The position numbers and the translations under genes are program-made. Below the pieces are notes generated by a model that saw only the letters and a program-made list of their open reading frames with translations, had not been told where the DNA came from and did no database searches. Below are positions 1 to 12,035 of a stretch of 64,000 nt of DNA, piece by piece; the first letter of the stretch is position 1, and every line of letters starts with the position of its first letter. The stretch spans positions 94,320,151 through 94,384,150 of the forward strand of contig NC_133120.1 of assembly GCF_033568475.1 (NCBI RefSeq). The letters run 5' to 3'. The stretch is from Henckelia pumila (Eukaryota; Streptophyta; Magnoliopsida; Lamiales; Gesneriaceae).

Positions 1-380
1 AAGTTGTCACAGCTTCAACTAGGCTTCAGAGAGATCTTCAGCGTTTCACAATGTACGTACTTCGGTTCTCACGTTTTTCTCTATCAAAATCTCTCTCTTC
101 TTGTATACGCCTATCTCAAAATAAATAGGTCAAGAATCCTTCTTCAATATGTTTCCTTGTAGGCGTAGGATTCCTTTGATTTGATCATATCAAATCTACA
201 TAAATAAAGAAATATAAATATTAGATATGATATGTTAAATATTCTAATCAGCTTATCAATATCGCAAATAGGAAATAAATCACATAGATAAAGATTACTT
301 CATGTCCAAGAAAGGTAAAATATATTAAATAAAATCTTTTTCAAAATAGGATGATTTTAAGGAATAAAATATTCCTTTCA
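1..380 (-). repeat. 3' LTR of the Copia element, cut by window start
   Basis: Positions 1-380 match 9258-9637 base for base except about 14 substitutions. About 420 bp of this LTR should lie before the window. Confidence 0.92.
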
Positions 381-487
381 ATCTTCCCCTTTTTGCCTTT
401 CTGGACAAAACACATTTAACTTACATACATATCAACTAAAACTCCCCCTTAATCAAAACTCCCCCTTAATAGATTCTCCCCCTAAGT
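381..487 (-). promoter_or_regulatory. Polypurine tract with extra purine-tract copies
   Basis: Read on the minus strand, an A/G-rich tract (rc of 381-398) abuts the 3' LTR. Between 440 and 487 three more short tracts, each with a run of five G after TTA or TTAG, follow one another at about 20-bp spacing. Multiple purine-tract copies upstream of the 3' LTR are a reported Sirevirus trait. Confidence 0.75.
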
Positions 488-698
488 ATATCCAGAGGTG
501 TTGTCACAAGATGTTGGCAACATCTAGCTATGACACCTTAAATCAGAAACTATAAGAGCAAAGAGAAACACAAACAAGAAATCATATAAGAGTTAACACC
601 ACAAAAAGACAGTTTTGATTAGGAACAGAGAACAAAAACAAAACTAAACAAAAAAAATCATAACTAGAGCAAAACCAAAAAAAAAACTAAAACTCAGA

Positions 699-2580
699 TT
701 AAAATTGATTGCTCTCCGATTCTGTTTCTTCTACTTCACTTTCTTCTCCTCCTTTTTGTTCAGAAGGGTCAGCTCCGCTTAGTAGTGATTCATAGTGAGT
801 CTTTAACCCTTCATAATAGGCTAGGTCAGCCTTTGCTTGTGCAATCTTCTGCTCAGCATGCACCAATTGAGCTTGTATGAATGCAGGATCAATATCATGA
901 GCAGTAGAGGGGGGTACAAAAATAGCAGTGGCAGAGGAGGTATTGGCAGCACCTGCCACAACACCTGCGGCATCAGCAGATTCAGACCAAGGAAGGTCTA
1001 TCTTCCGATTTCCTTTGAGCAAAGCAGGTGCGATCTTTAGCAACTCTCTTGGAGCAATAAGTGCTTCATCATCATCTTTCTCAATCTCTTGAGATAGCAG
1101 CATAGAATAGATGAGTGATGGATAAGGCAGCTTCAATGTAGGTTAAGCACCATCTGCAAAAGCCATGACTATGTCAAACACGATTCGGCCGTAGTTGAAT
1201 GCAATTCCAGTGCCAATAGCATACAAGACAGGGGCTTGATGCTTGGTAACCACACTGGAATTTCCGGATGGAGTCCAAGTCTTCACAGCAGTTTTATGGA
1301 GGACGGAGTAAAAAGAAGTGAGCTTGGCTGCTGACAATTTCTTAGGATGAGCTGGGTAAACAGTGACATGTCCTCCAGTGATGACAGATGTCATCTCATC
1401 AGTGGTAGGCAGAGCAGCATCATCAGAGGCAGAAGTTTGAAGAAATTCATTTATAATGGCAGGGCTGAAAGCGAAGATCTGCCCACGCACATAGACTTTC
1501 CCATACTTCATGTATCTAGGATCCTTCACAGCTTCAGTGAGATTGCAGTAGAACTCACGCACCAGTTCTCTGCAATAAGGACCAGCAGTAGTAACAGTAG
1601 ACAGTATGTTCCTTATCTCGAAAAATCTCACCATGTTCTGAGCTCCATAGCTCTCAACATCAATGTTATGCTCCTTCAGAAACTCTCGATCAGCATAGTT
1701 CTCCCAGCAATCAGCAATCTCCTTGGAGTAAAAAGCATATGAATAGGACGAGTTTACCTGGTATTCTTCGCTTAAGGTGTTGTCCAGGATGTCGGCAACA
1801 CCTTCCTCAGCACCTTCCTCTTCTTGTTCAGAGTCATCAGAATTGGACTCTTCTTCCAACTCTTTCTCAGCATCTGAATCTTCACTCGAATCAGATCTGG
1901 AATTCTCAGAAGGTTGTGGGCAGTTGTCAGCAAATTCTGCGAGTATCTCCTCGTCTGGTTCATCTTCAGATTCTGGGACAGGAGCAGTAGCAGTGGATGT
2001 AGGCTTCTTGCCTTTAGACTTCTTCATTTTAGCCATGAACTGGGCTATTGACATTTTTTCTTCATCGAACAGAACAGGAAGAACAGTAGATGTCTCCTCA
2101 ACAGTAGGTACAGATGCAGGTGCATCTGTCTCAACAGCAGTAGCAGCAACAAGTGGAGTTCCTGATTCAGTGGACTCACTCTCAGAGGAATCACTTGATG
2201 ATTTACTTTCAGTGGCAAAAGGAACAGGAATAGCTTCTCCAGATGGTTCCTGGGTACTTGAATTTCCCCTTTTTCGGCGTACAAGATTAAAGTCTTCATC
2301 AGAGCTCTCATCCCCAGAGGTGAATTCAATGTCCACCAGAGATGGTCTTGATGGTTGTCCTTTTCCACGGAATCGTTTGGAGGCAGTGTAATCTGGGTTG
2401 TATCCAGCTTGTCTCTTGGATCGGCGAGTTAAGGGTTTCGTGGAAAACACCTTATTCACCACACTCATGTCTGGTAAATTCTCTATATCGATGGCATTGC
2501 CAGGCTCTCTTGGAGCGATGGAGTCCAGAGGCACAGGTTCCTCGGCAACAGGAATGATTGCTTGCTCAACCACAGGGTGT
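699..2580 (-). mobile_element. Third coding region of the Sirevirus-type element
   Basis: Between RNase H and the 3' LTR lie nearly 1.9 kb of coding-like sequence in the same orientation. The first part is acidic and Ser/Glu-rich (about 130 residues of low complexity). It is followed by a folded-looking domain (FLKEHNIDVES, VREFYCNL, YVRGQIFAFSP) that resembles the 'putative plant transposon protein' domain (Pfam Transposase_32) by memory. The last part contains a short coiled-coil-like stretch. Sireviruses are known for an extra, sometimes env-like, ORF here; no clear membrane segment is visible in this one. The region is broken at least once. Confidence 0.65.
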
Positions 2581-3834
2581 GGTGATGTAGGTGTCGTGAT
2601 ACCTTAAGCAGCATCTTCCGTATATCCCATCTCAGAACGAATATCATGTGAATCAAAACCTTTTCCTGTCATTAGAATTTGAAAGAGTGAACAGAGAAGA
2701 AATTTTAGGCAATGGAAAAACAGGGAGTACAGAGGATACAATGGTGCAAAACAAAGCAAGGAGATAATATCTTTCCTTAAACAGATAAGCACACAAACAT
2801 ATAAGGCACCGAATCTTTTCCTATTCTAACTCGGATTCTGAGTAGGCCCCAACGGTAACAAAATCTCCAACGGTAACTATGAGAAGAACGGTAACAAATC
2901 CGATTTAATTTGGCAATAAATCTCTTCGATTTTCTCCGATAATTTCGGCCCAAATATTTCACCAAATATTTTCAAATTTAACTCCTCATCAGAATATAAC
3001 ACCACTGAAACAAAATCCAATCACATTCAAATTCAAAAATTCAGAGGATAGGGCAAAAATCACAAATTTTGTTCGATCAGAATTTTTAACCTTTTGTCTT
3101 AGTATATTCACAAATATGCATGCCCTAATTATGTCTAAAAACAGAGTGTGACATAAAAAATAAAATGCAATTTTATGCACAAATACATGTTGACAAGTGA
3201 GGTGTTATTCACGATATTGGCAACATCTCCCAGCAACACTTCAGGATTCAGAAAAATTATTATATCCAATTCATTATTTTTGCAGAAGTGGTAGCCTGCA
3301 CACTAAAAGAACGATCTTCAAATGTACCCCTTTAGGTAGCTTTTTTCATTTGCTTCTGATTATCAATCAAATTTGATGATTGATTCAATTCAAGCTTCAT
3401 CATTTTTTTCTTTTGTTATTCTGAATTTACAAAGTCACTTTTCACTTGGAACAAGATCATGAAATACACGAACGTCCCTCCACTACTTCATGACAAAGTC
3501 AGAACTCTTCTTTGATTAATCCACATTAAGCTGTAAAAAATTTTGATGAGAATCCTGAGTGAAAACTAGTCAATGGTTACAAAGTATCAACCACATCACA
3601 AAACAGAATGAATGCATGAATGCAGTATGCCTAAGATCCTAAAAATGCACATGCATGAAAAGGTGTTGTCACAGGGTGTTGGCAACACTCCTGACAACAT
3701 CTCGGTTCTGTCTATAATGCACACATACTGAGAGACTTCCTTAGACTGGAAAATCTCTCGAAATCCAAAGCTTTTGTGAATATATCAGCTAATTGGTTAT
3801 TAGTTCCAACAAACTCAATTAAGATCATGCTTTT

Positions 3835-6800
3835 CTAGACCAAATCTCGAATGAAGTGATGTCTAATGTCAATGTGTTTGGTTCGAGAGTGTTGTACTGG
3901 ATTTTTGGATATATCAATGGCACTTGAATTATCACAGTACACAATAGAAGTATCACTCTTAACACCATAATCATTTAGTATTTGATTCATCCAAAGGAGT
4001 TGTGAACAGCAACTACCTACAGCAACATACTCAGACTCGGTAGTAGACAGTGAGACACAATGTTGTTTCTTACTATACCAAGATACTAAGTTATTCCCCA
4101 AGTAGAAACATCCTCCCAAAGTGCTCTTTCTCTCATCTAAATCCCCAGCCCAATCAGCATCACTAAATCCTACTAAATTAGAATTGGTTTCTTTAGTGTA
4201 CCACAAACCCAAATTCAAAGTTCCAGCCACATATTTCAGTATACGTTTTACGGCCTTCAAGTGAGTAATTTTTGGGTTAGACTAGTATCTAGCACATAGA
4301 CAAACACTATACATGATATCAGGTCTAGTAGCACTTAAATATAAAAGACTACCAATCATGCTTCTGTAGAGGGTGTTGTCAACACCTTCGACAACATCCT
4401 CCCTAGACAGTTTTTCATTAGACCCCATAGTTGTGCGCATGTGTTTAGTGTTGTCATTCAGAAACTTCTTTACAAGATTTTTAGCATACTTGCTTTGACA
4501 CAAAAATATACCATCATGCATTTGTTTCACTTGCAATCCCAAGAAATATGTTAACTCACCAACCATGCTCATCTCAAATGTAGACGACATGCACTTCACA
4601 AAATCATCAACAAGTTTATCATTTGAAGCACAAAAAATTATATCATCCACATAAATTTGGCAAATTAATATATTACCTTGAGACTTTTGCACAAACAAAG
4701 TCTTATCAACTTCACCTCTTTTGAATCCAATATTGAGCAAGTACTCAGTAAGTCTCCCATACCATGCACGTGGTGCTTGCTTCAATCCATACAATGCCTT
4801 TTTTAACTTATACACATAGTCAAGATAATTTGGATCCTCAAAACCCTTAGGTTGTTTCAGAAAGACTTCTTCATTTAGGATCTCATTCAAAAAGGCACGT
4901 TTTACATCCATTTGATAAAGTTTCATTCCCATGTTACATGAAATAGCAAGCAAAAGTCAGACTGACTCAATGCGGGCTACAGGAGCAAAGGTTTCACCAA
5001 AATTCACCCCTTCAACCTGTGTGTACCCTTGAGCTACCAACCTAGCTTTATTTCTAATGATGTTTCCCGACTCATCAGTTTTATTTTTAAAAATCCATTT
5101 AGTTCCTATGACATTACCATGAGCAGGACACGGTACCAAGTACCAAACATCATTTCTAACAAATTGTTCTAACTCTTCATGCATAGCATTGACCCAAAAC
5201 TCATCTTTTAAAGCCTCTTCAACCTTTTTGGGTTCAATGTTTGACACGAAACAAGAGAATCTTACCTGAGAATATGTAGAACTCATGCACAACAAACCTG
5301 CCATCTTTCGATAATCCACTTTCTCTTTCCTCCGAGTTTGCAAGTCTCCATGCACATCTCCAATGACCTGTGAGGTTGGGTGATTCTTCTGAATTCTGCT
5401 TGGAACATTCTTTCCAGCTTCATTTACCTCAGTGTTCTCATCAATGTTCTCATCAGTAGACTTTTCAACTTTTGATTCTGGATTCTCTGTAGGAGGTGTT
5501 TTCGAAGGTGTTGGCAACACTCCTTTGACAGCATCTAAATTTCCAGAATTATCCAGCAGATCATTAACTTCATCCTCAGCTGTTTTCTTCTTTAGATCTG
5601 CAAAGTAATCAAAAACAACATTAATTGACTCAAAAATAGTCCTTGTTCTCAAGTTATACATCCTATAGGCTCGGCTATTTGATGAATATCCCAAGAACAT
5701 ACACTTATCACTTTTTGCATCAAATTTAGCAAGATGATCTCTATCATTCAAAACGTGACATACACATCCAAAAACATGAAAATATTTAAGGTTTGGCCTC
5801 TTTCCCATGAGAATTTTGTAGGATGTCATAGTAGTACCATTCCTCAAATAAACTCTATTTGAAATATGACATGCAGTATTCAAGGCTTCAGCCCAAAAAA
5901 ATTTTGAATATTTTTCGAACTCAACATCACTCTTGTCATTTCTTGCAAAGTCCTATTTTTTCTTTCAGCAATTCCATTTTGTTGTGGAGTTTTAAGAGCA
6001 GAAAATTCATGAGAAATACCTTTCTTATCACACAGACTAGCAAAAGAAGAGTTTTCGAACTCCTTACCATGATCAGTGCGAATACGGATTACCTTCAGAT
6101 TATGTAGATTCGTAATCTTAGTGAGCAGTTTCTTGAAGGCATCAAATGTGTCCGATTTTTTTCTTAGAAAATTTACCCAAGTATACCGTGAGAAATCATC
6201 CACACAAACAAAAGAATATTTCTTACCTCCAAAGCTTTCAAAATCCATTGGACCCATCAAGTCCATATGTAAAAGCTCAAGGCAGCGTGTTGTCACAGAT
6301 GTTGGCAACACCTCGTGTGACACCCTAGTCTGCTTTTCTTTCTGACACGCTTCACACACAAATGAAATACCAGATTTTAAGTTAGGCATACCTCTGACAG
6401 CATCTAACTTACTTAAGTTCTTTAAAGTTTTGAAGTTTGCATGACCCAATTTTTGATGCCATAGATCAAACTCATTCAATTTTGTGTGCCTATAAACCAT
6501 CTCTTCTCCGAGTTGATAGCAGTTATCCGATGACCTTGTACCTGTCATGACACACAAATTTGAATCATCAAAAACTTTGCATAATTTCTTATCAAATTGC
6601 ATATGCAAATTATCATCACAAAGTTGGCTTATGCTTATTAGATTTGCGGTTAATCCTTCAACATGAAGCACATTGCGAAGCTTGGGCAGACCAGCAACAT
6701 CCAGAGTTCCTTTTCCAACAATGTTTTCCTTTGAACCTCCACCATAGATTACTTTTCCATTTTTCTGTTCAACATAGTCAGTGAGAAACTTTTTGGAACC

Positions 6801-7740
6801 TGTCATGTGATGAGAGCTACCGCTATCAAAGTACCATGCACCTGAAACATTAGTTCTCAAATCAGTATAAATCATATGACATTGAATATCAGCTTTTGGT
6901 ACCCAAATCTTTCTTACATAAGATCTGTTTCTAGGGATGTTGTGGGGAGGTGTTGGCAACACCTTAGGCAACACCTTCGATGCAGATCTATACCTGTAGT
7001 CTTCCTGCAGCTTAAAACAGTATGGTTTGATATGACCTGGTCTATGACAGTAATGACAGATGTACTTACGTTTCCTTCTAGATTTTGAAGGGGCAGCAGG
7101 CTGTGGCTTTGGTTTTGGAGGATCACTTGGTGAGGCCTTTTTGCTTGAGTTTTTTGCACTGCTACTTTCTTTGACAAACACAGGGCCTTTCGAACTTTCA
7201 CCAACCTCAAATATGCTGTTTTCAAAACCTAAACCAGTCGTACCATCTCTTCCCATCATGAGTAACGAATCAAGCTTGGAAATTCTTGAATTAAACTTGG
7301 CCAATGTAGCATTTGCTTTTTCGAGTTCTTTCTTCACTTGGCTTAGTTTCATGTCGTTCTTACTCAGCATGACTTCCAGTCTTGACACATCAGCCTTTAG
7401 ATCATAATTTTCCTTCGAAAGAATAGTATTCATCTTATTCCTTTCAACCCAATCAGTATGTAACTCTTCAAACATCATCCGAGCTTCTTCCATGGACATT
7501 GTCTCTTCACCTGTATCATTATCACACATGTTATCAGTAATGGAGGAATTCAAACAAACTGACCTTTGGGAGATGTTGCGGCCAGGTGTGGCAACACCTG
7601 CGGCAACACCTAAAGGATTGACTTGAAACTTTTTCTTGCTCTTCAGTAGGGCAGATAAGGCAGTATTGCTTTCTTCATCTTCTTGTTCTTCTTCTTCAGA
7701 CTCTCCATAACTCAAAGATGTGTTCATTCCTTTCCTAAGC
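3835..7740 (-). mobile_element. Copia pol region (protease, integrase, reverse transcriptase, RNase H)
   Basis: Fossil pol part. From high to low coordinates: a coiled-coil stretch, a second CCHC knuckle (CHYCHRPGHIKPYC, about 7025-7065), the aspartic protease motif DSGSSHHMTGS (about 6800-6830), the integrase zinc-binding region (WHQKLGHANF with downstream C-x2-C) and catalytic core with PQQNGIAERKNR, the reverse transcriptase with YVDDI (about 4640), and RNase H with ADWAGD and YCDN. The order is diagnostic for Copia. The region is broken in several places. Confidence 0.92.
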
Positions 7741-7749
7741 GTGTTGGCA

Positions 7750-8761
7750 CACTCATTTGCATAGTGTCCAAAACCTTGACAATCATGACATTGAACAGTG
7801 TCCAACTTCTTTGAGACAAACATCTTCTTCCCTTCCAACATCAGTCGAGGCTTAGGAGTATCAACAGGTTTCCTTGGTTATTGTTCTGGTCCAGTAATCC
7901 TTAAAGGCTTGTTAGAGAACATTGGAGCCTTGAGTTTTTGATCCGTCTTTCTTGACTCTTTCATCTTCTTCAGATAATCATTGAATTTCCTAGTCATAAG
8001 AGAGATCGAATCATCTTCCAAGTCAGATTGATGAACTTCTTGATGAAATTGAACATACTCCTCGTATGAGGGTTTCGAGGCTTGAAGGGCTATTGATTTT
8101 CATTTATCCTTCTCTTGTTCTGAATTGTTCATCTCAAAAACTTGAAGGATGCTAATCAGTTCAGTCATCTTCATCTTTGAAGTGTCTTTAATTTCTTCAA
8201 GCGCCCAAATCTTCCCATTAAATCTTTAGGCAAGGATCGAAGAACCTTGTTCACCATAGTTTCACTAGCAATAGGTCCTCCAAGAGCATGCGCCTCTATA
8301 GCTATCTCCCTAAGTTTCTTATCATAATCAGCAATAGTTTCATTCTCATCCATCCTGATATTCTCAAATCTTGCGTTTAACAATCTCAATCTTGTTCTTA
8401 TCACGCTATCAGTTCCTTCACAGTGTTCTTGAAGAGCATCCCATGTATCCTTAGCAATAGTGCAGTCGGCTATGATTCCATGCATCCTCATATCCACAGT
8501 TGCAAAAATTGCATTGAGTGCTTTAGCATTGTAGCTTGAACTTTGTGTTTTCTCGGCAGTCCAAGTTTCTTCTTGCTTGATGATGTAGTATCCATCTTCA
8601 TCTAGCGTCTTTGGAGGAGTCCAACCAGTCAGAATACTTTGCCAAGCACGAACATCCATAGCCTTAATAGTATATCGCATCCTATTCTTCCATAGTGCGT
8701 AATTCGTGCCATCAAGGACCGGAGGTTTCAGGAACGAGTTCGCAACAGACGATGAGTCCAT
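7750..8761 (-). mobile_element. Copia gag region (UBN2-type gag and a CCHC knuckle)
   Basis: Fossil gag part of the Copia element. It begins with an N-terminus of the Copia gag type (MDSSSVANSFLKPP, then LDGTNYALWKNRM), followed by the helical UBN2-like domain with its LRSLP motif. A CCHC zinc knuckle (CHDCQGFGHYANEC) lies near 7750-7795. Gag would form the virus-like particle and bind element RNA. The region is broken. Confidence 0.85.
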
Positions 8762-8820
8762 ATTATTCCCTGTAATAAAATAAACAAACCAAGATCAGTT
8801 CTTAGTGTATCAAGAATATG

Positions 8821-8832
8821 ACTCTGATGCCA
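8821..8832 (-). promoter_or_regulatory. Primer-binding site of the Copia element
   Basis: On the minus strand this reads TGGCATCAGAGT two bases after the LTR end. It resembles the initiator-methionine tRNA primer site (TGGTATCAGAGC) of plant LTR elements, with one internal difference. Confidence 0.8.
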
Positions 8833-8834
8833 CT

Positions 8835-9637
8835 TGTAAGGGAATGGGGGTTGCACATAAATTATTTGAGGTGTTGTCACAAGGTGTTGACAACACCTAC
8901 AATAACACCTTGAGTAATTTGCAGCGGAATATAATTAAAGCGTAAATAAAATAAACAAGCAACCAAATAAATAGACTCAAATGATTTAAGCAAGAGTATA
9001 AAATACTCTTGCAACGCCTCAGGGCAAAACTTCACTAGAAAACTTCCAAAGAGTTTTACAAACCCTAACGCTAGTGATTATTGTAAATTTCAATTTCTCA
9101 AACCAAGTGAGAAAATAAATAGTAAACGTTCTCCTAAAATCATTCTATAAGAAATAGAATAACGAAAACACAGTAAGGAGAAAAACTATGTTGAAGCCAA
9201 AATCACACGAGCAACACACTTCTTGATCTCCAATCTTCAAGTGTTCTACACGGCTTCAAGTTGTCACAGCTTCAACTAGGCTTCAGAGAGATCTTCAGCG
9301 TTTCACAATGTACGTACTTCGGTTCTCACGTTTTTCTCTATCAAAATTTCTCTCTTCTTGTGTACGCCTATCTCAAAATAAATAGGTCAAGAATCCTTCT
9401 TCAATATATTTCCTTGTAGGCGTAGGATTCCTTTGATTTGATCATATCAAATCTACATAAATAAAGAAAGATAAATATTAGATATGGTATGTTAAATATT
9501 TTAATCAGCTTATCAATATCGCAAATAGGAAATAAATCACATAGATAAAGATTATTTCATGTCCAATAAAAACAAAATATATTAAATAAAATCTTTTTCA
9601 AAATAGGATGATTTTAAAACATAAAATATTCCTTTCA
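8835..9637 (-). repeat. 5' LTR of the Copia element
   Basis: This 803-bp LTR has short inverted ends (TGTAAGGGAA on the plus strand at the left edge, TTCCTTTCA at the right edge). Its last 380 bases align without gaps to window positions 1-380, which sets the right boundary at both ends. Confidence 0.92.
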
Positions 9638-9642
9638 CATAG

Positions 9643-10386
9643 CATGTGTTTTTTCCATATCTTAAAATTATCTCTCTCATTTTCAAAATAATTTCATCTT
9701 AGAAAATTGCATGATCAACTAAAATTTTTCACTTTTTCAACATGTTACAAATTTAAAAATAGTTTGTTTTTTTAACTAAATTTTTATTTAACATATACAC
9801 AATGGCCGGGTGTGATTCGGTGGCTAATATTTATAATTTGAGAATATTCCGTGACCATTAGACTTTAGATGCACATGGATTCAAGAATCAAGATATTCTT
9901 GGATGAGGTACAAGCGAAGCAAGAGGCACTTGATAATTTGTGCTCTCTTTGGGAATGTTTTTTTAGTTTAGGACATAATCATTTCAAATTGGGGATTTTG
10001 GTGTTAATTATCAGATGGATTACAAGTAACCTGAATTATAGAGAGCCGAGCTTGATTTCTTCATTTTCATTTATTTTTTCCTTTTAATATTCATGGTGAA
10101 GGGCCTTCTTCAAGGCTGAAGAAGTTATATAGAGATTCGGCTAACTTTTCAACCTTGAAAATCGAAGCTTTTAATTGTTGTGTTCGTCCAAGCTAGGAAT
10201 TGATTTCGTACACAATGTAACCTCACTCAAAATTTGTTGCAATATATTTGATGCACTAACAAAAGTCATGAAGTTACTCTAATCTATAACCATAATATTG
10301 GAATATATATATATGGAGTATAACAAAATAAAACTAAAGAAGTTCACAGCTGCATTCTTCCTGTCTTCCTAGCTACGTACGACGAC
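9643..10386. other. Spacer right of the Copia element
   Basis: AT-rich DNA. One open frame on the plus strand (9869-10087, 72 codons) has no recognisable family and no supporting splice or promoter signal, so it is not called as a gene. Confidence 0.5.
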
Positions 10387-10632
10387 TCACTTGTTCTGCG
10401 TTGGATTCGATCTGCTAGGAGGAATGTCTCGGAAGCTCGACTTAACCTTCTTGTATGGATTCTTCTCTTTCACATGCAAATCCCGGAGAGCTTGTGAAGA
10501 CGGATTCACACCTGAGGAAGAGGCTATTCGTGTTTTCGGATGTGGGATTCGAGTTGCTTGCACTAGTTTATGATGGTGGAAATGCAGAACAAGCACTAAT
10601 GCCAGAATATAAGTCATGAGGCATGGCTTCAT
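10387..10632 (-). CDS. Small secreted-peptide precursor, CLE-like
   Basis: An 81-residue single-exon protein starting at the first ATG of the frame (MKPCLMTYILALVLVL). Residues 1 to about 26 are a hydrophobic signal peptide ending near VQA. The middle is variable and basic. The C-terminus reads FRDIPPSRSNPTQNK. The spacing of R, P, S, N, P and N resembles CLE dodecapeptides (R-x-x-P-x-G-P-N-P-x-x-N), but there is one extra residue and the usual Gly and His are missing. It also slightly resembles IDA (IPPSAPS). Known peptides of these families are cut from such precursors and act outside the cell on leucine-rich-repeat receptor kinases. Architecture is convincing; family assignment is an inference. 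A TATA-like run lies about 80 bp upstream of the ATG. Confidence 0.6.
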   Translation of the reverse strand: MKPCLMTYILALVLVLHFHHHKLVQATRIPHPKTRIASSSGVNPSSQALRDLHVKEKNPYKKVKSSFRDIPPSRSNPTQNK

Positions 10633-10710
10633 GGTTATAATGTGGTGAAAAGATGACTCTTGAATTTTTCTTGATTGGTTTTGAATGTGATTAGGCTTAA
10701 TTTCATGTTG

Positions 10711-10722
10711 ATATATATATAC
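10711..10722 (-). promoter_or_regulatory. TATA-like element of the CLE-like gene
   Basis: A TATATATATA run on the minus strand directly after a (GT)n run, about 80 bp upstream of the chosen ATG. The position fits a core promoter, though the sequence is also a simple repeat. Confidence 0.4.
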
Positions 10723-10759
10723 ACACACACACACACATGTTTTTTGTATTTGTTTTCAC

Positions 10760-11755
10760 AATTAATGTTGTTGGAATCCTATGCGAGGGAGATCATGTGC
10801 TGTTTCTTTGACTATATTGTTGCGATTCTTGACTTCCGGGTTGGTTGATTTTAAACTTTCTTCATGTGGCTTGACACGTGATTTTATTTTTAATCTTACG
10901 AAAACGAGGTAATTAAATATATGTAGAAGTACGATTTGATTTCTTTTGATTATTTTTCTGCATTTAAGGGATTCCCGACCATGAGAATGGCAGAAGTTGA
11001 TAATATTGTATTCCATTACGCTGCATGTTTATGCTTTATACAAACTTCAAAGTGTAGTTTTCTTTTTGTCTCAATCTGTTGGAAGTATGAATTAATAAAA
11101 TAAAAAAAGTAATGAAAACAGTGGATCGATCTTTGCAGCTTGCAAGTTGGCTCATGGCTGTGGTTTGTTTGCCGCAGCAGGGTAATGCTCTGCGGGTGGC
11201 GCGGCGAATTTGATTGGTTAAAATCAGTGAATCCCAATCATGGGATACATGTCACCGGTAGGTAGTACTGCGGGCGACATCTACAAAACCGTTTTTTAAT
11301 TACTCTCGATTCGAATAAAATTTTGAGTCCAATCTCCAATGACGTGTTTCGTGCAGTATATTTATCTGATGTCATTTATTTAAAATGTTTGTATAACAAT
11401 ATCATCTATTCTAAATTTTCGTATAAATTAAATTTTACCACCTATTAAATGATTAATATTTCTCTTTGACATATTTTGAGCAAATGGGGTTTGGTCAAAA
11501 AAGAATGAAATATTATCAAATAAGTAAAGTGGTTTGCATGTAAACACCAAGAATTTATTTGGAATAGCATGTGATGAGATGGGTAACAAACATAGATTTA
11601 TGCATTTGATCAATTTGATTCTTGGAAAAGTCAGAATGTCAAACGATGCTTTAATTCTCAGTTCTCACCAATTAATTAATTTGTGCTTAAAAGTTGTGAA
11701 TCTTTGACCGTAGTTAATTTGCAATTAGTTATAAATAAATTACTAATAAATATTT
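10760..11755. other. Intergenic spacer upstream of the CLE-like gene
   Basis: No gene recognised. Short open frames on the minus strand (10762-11016, 11016-11237, 11428-11613) show no family features. Confidence 0.5.
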
Positions 11756-11930
11756 TTGAGCATGATCGTGCTCTGACTCGTGGCCACAAAATTTTGATTA
11801 TTAATTTGGCGTCACAAATCTCCACGCAAGAAAAATCGCAAATCTCTACTTTTGGTTTGCTTCTTTATACTATAAAATTATCACAAAATTTTATAGTAGT
11901 GAATTCTGAGATTTTATCATGAATGGCGAT
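11756..11930 (+). repeat. Dispersed repeat, copy 1 (about 175 bp)
   Basis: Starts TTGAGCATGATCGTGCTCTG and ends near GGCGAT. It matches 13181-13351 over its full length with scattered substitutions and small indels. Family unknown. Confidence 0.75.
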
Positions 11931-12035
11931 ATTATGATTTTGAGTTTTATGTTACATTTATATATTTAGTTATCATTATTCTCCAAAACATTAAATAAAT
12001 GTTGACATTTTTATATAATACTATCTTTTTCAATT

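Larger units (their letters stand above)
496..8910. repeat. Dispersed palindromic motif, about 10 copies inside the Copia element
   Basis: A motif built on GGTGTTG-N-CAACACC, usually followed or preceded by a second half-site, recurs near 496-538, 936-975 (weak), 1774-1805, 3199-3240 (weak), 3661-3702, 4370-4400, 5493-5536, 6286-6324, 6936-6977, 7571-7611 and 8869-8910. Copies lie in the LTR, in non-coding leader or trailer DNA, and inside coding DNA, where they fall in different frames (for example as VLPT-like or VDNTL-like residues). Confidence 0.8.
1..9637 (-). mobile_element. Ty1/Copia LTR retrotransposon, Sirevirus type (partial at window start)
   Basis: An old retroelement copy read on the minus strand. 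Seen in order from high to low coordinates: 5' LTR, a primer-binding site, gag, protease, integrase, reverse transcriptase, RNase H, a third coding region, a purine tract, and the 3' LTR, which runs off the window start. Integrase before reverse transcriptase marks Copia. A long third coding region after pol and several purine-tract copies before the 3' LTR are features of the Sirevirus lineage. The two LTRs differ at about 14 of 380 aligned bases, which at commonly used LTR rates suggests an insertion roughly one to three million years old. The coding part is broken in several places (about five), so this copy is a fossil. The five bases after the right end are catag; the matching copy lies outside the window. 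Confidence 0.93.

Noticed and set aside
1777-2391. A 204-codon Ser-rich frame on the plus strand
   Set aside because: It is the antisense shadow of the acidic third coding region of the Copia element.
9869-10087. A 72-codon open frame after the Copia element
   Set aside because: No signal, domain or splice support; average for AT-rich spacer.
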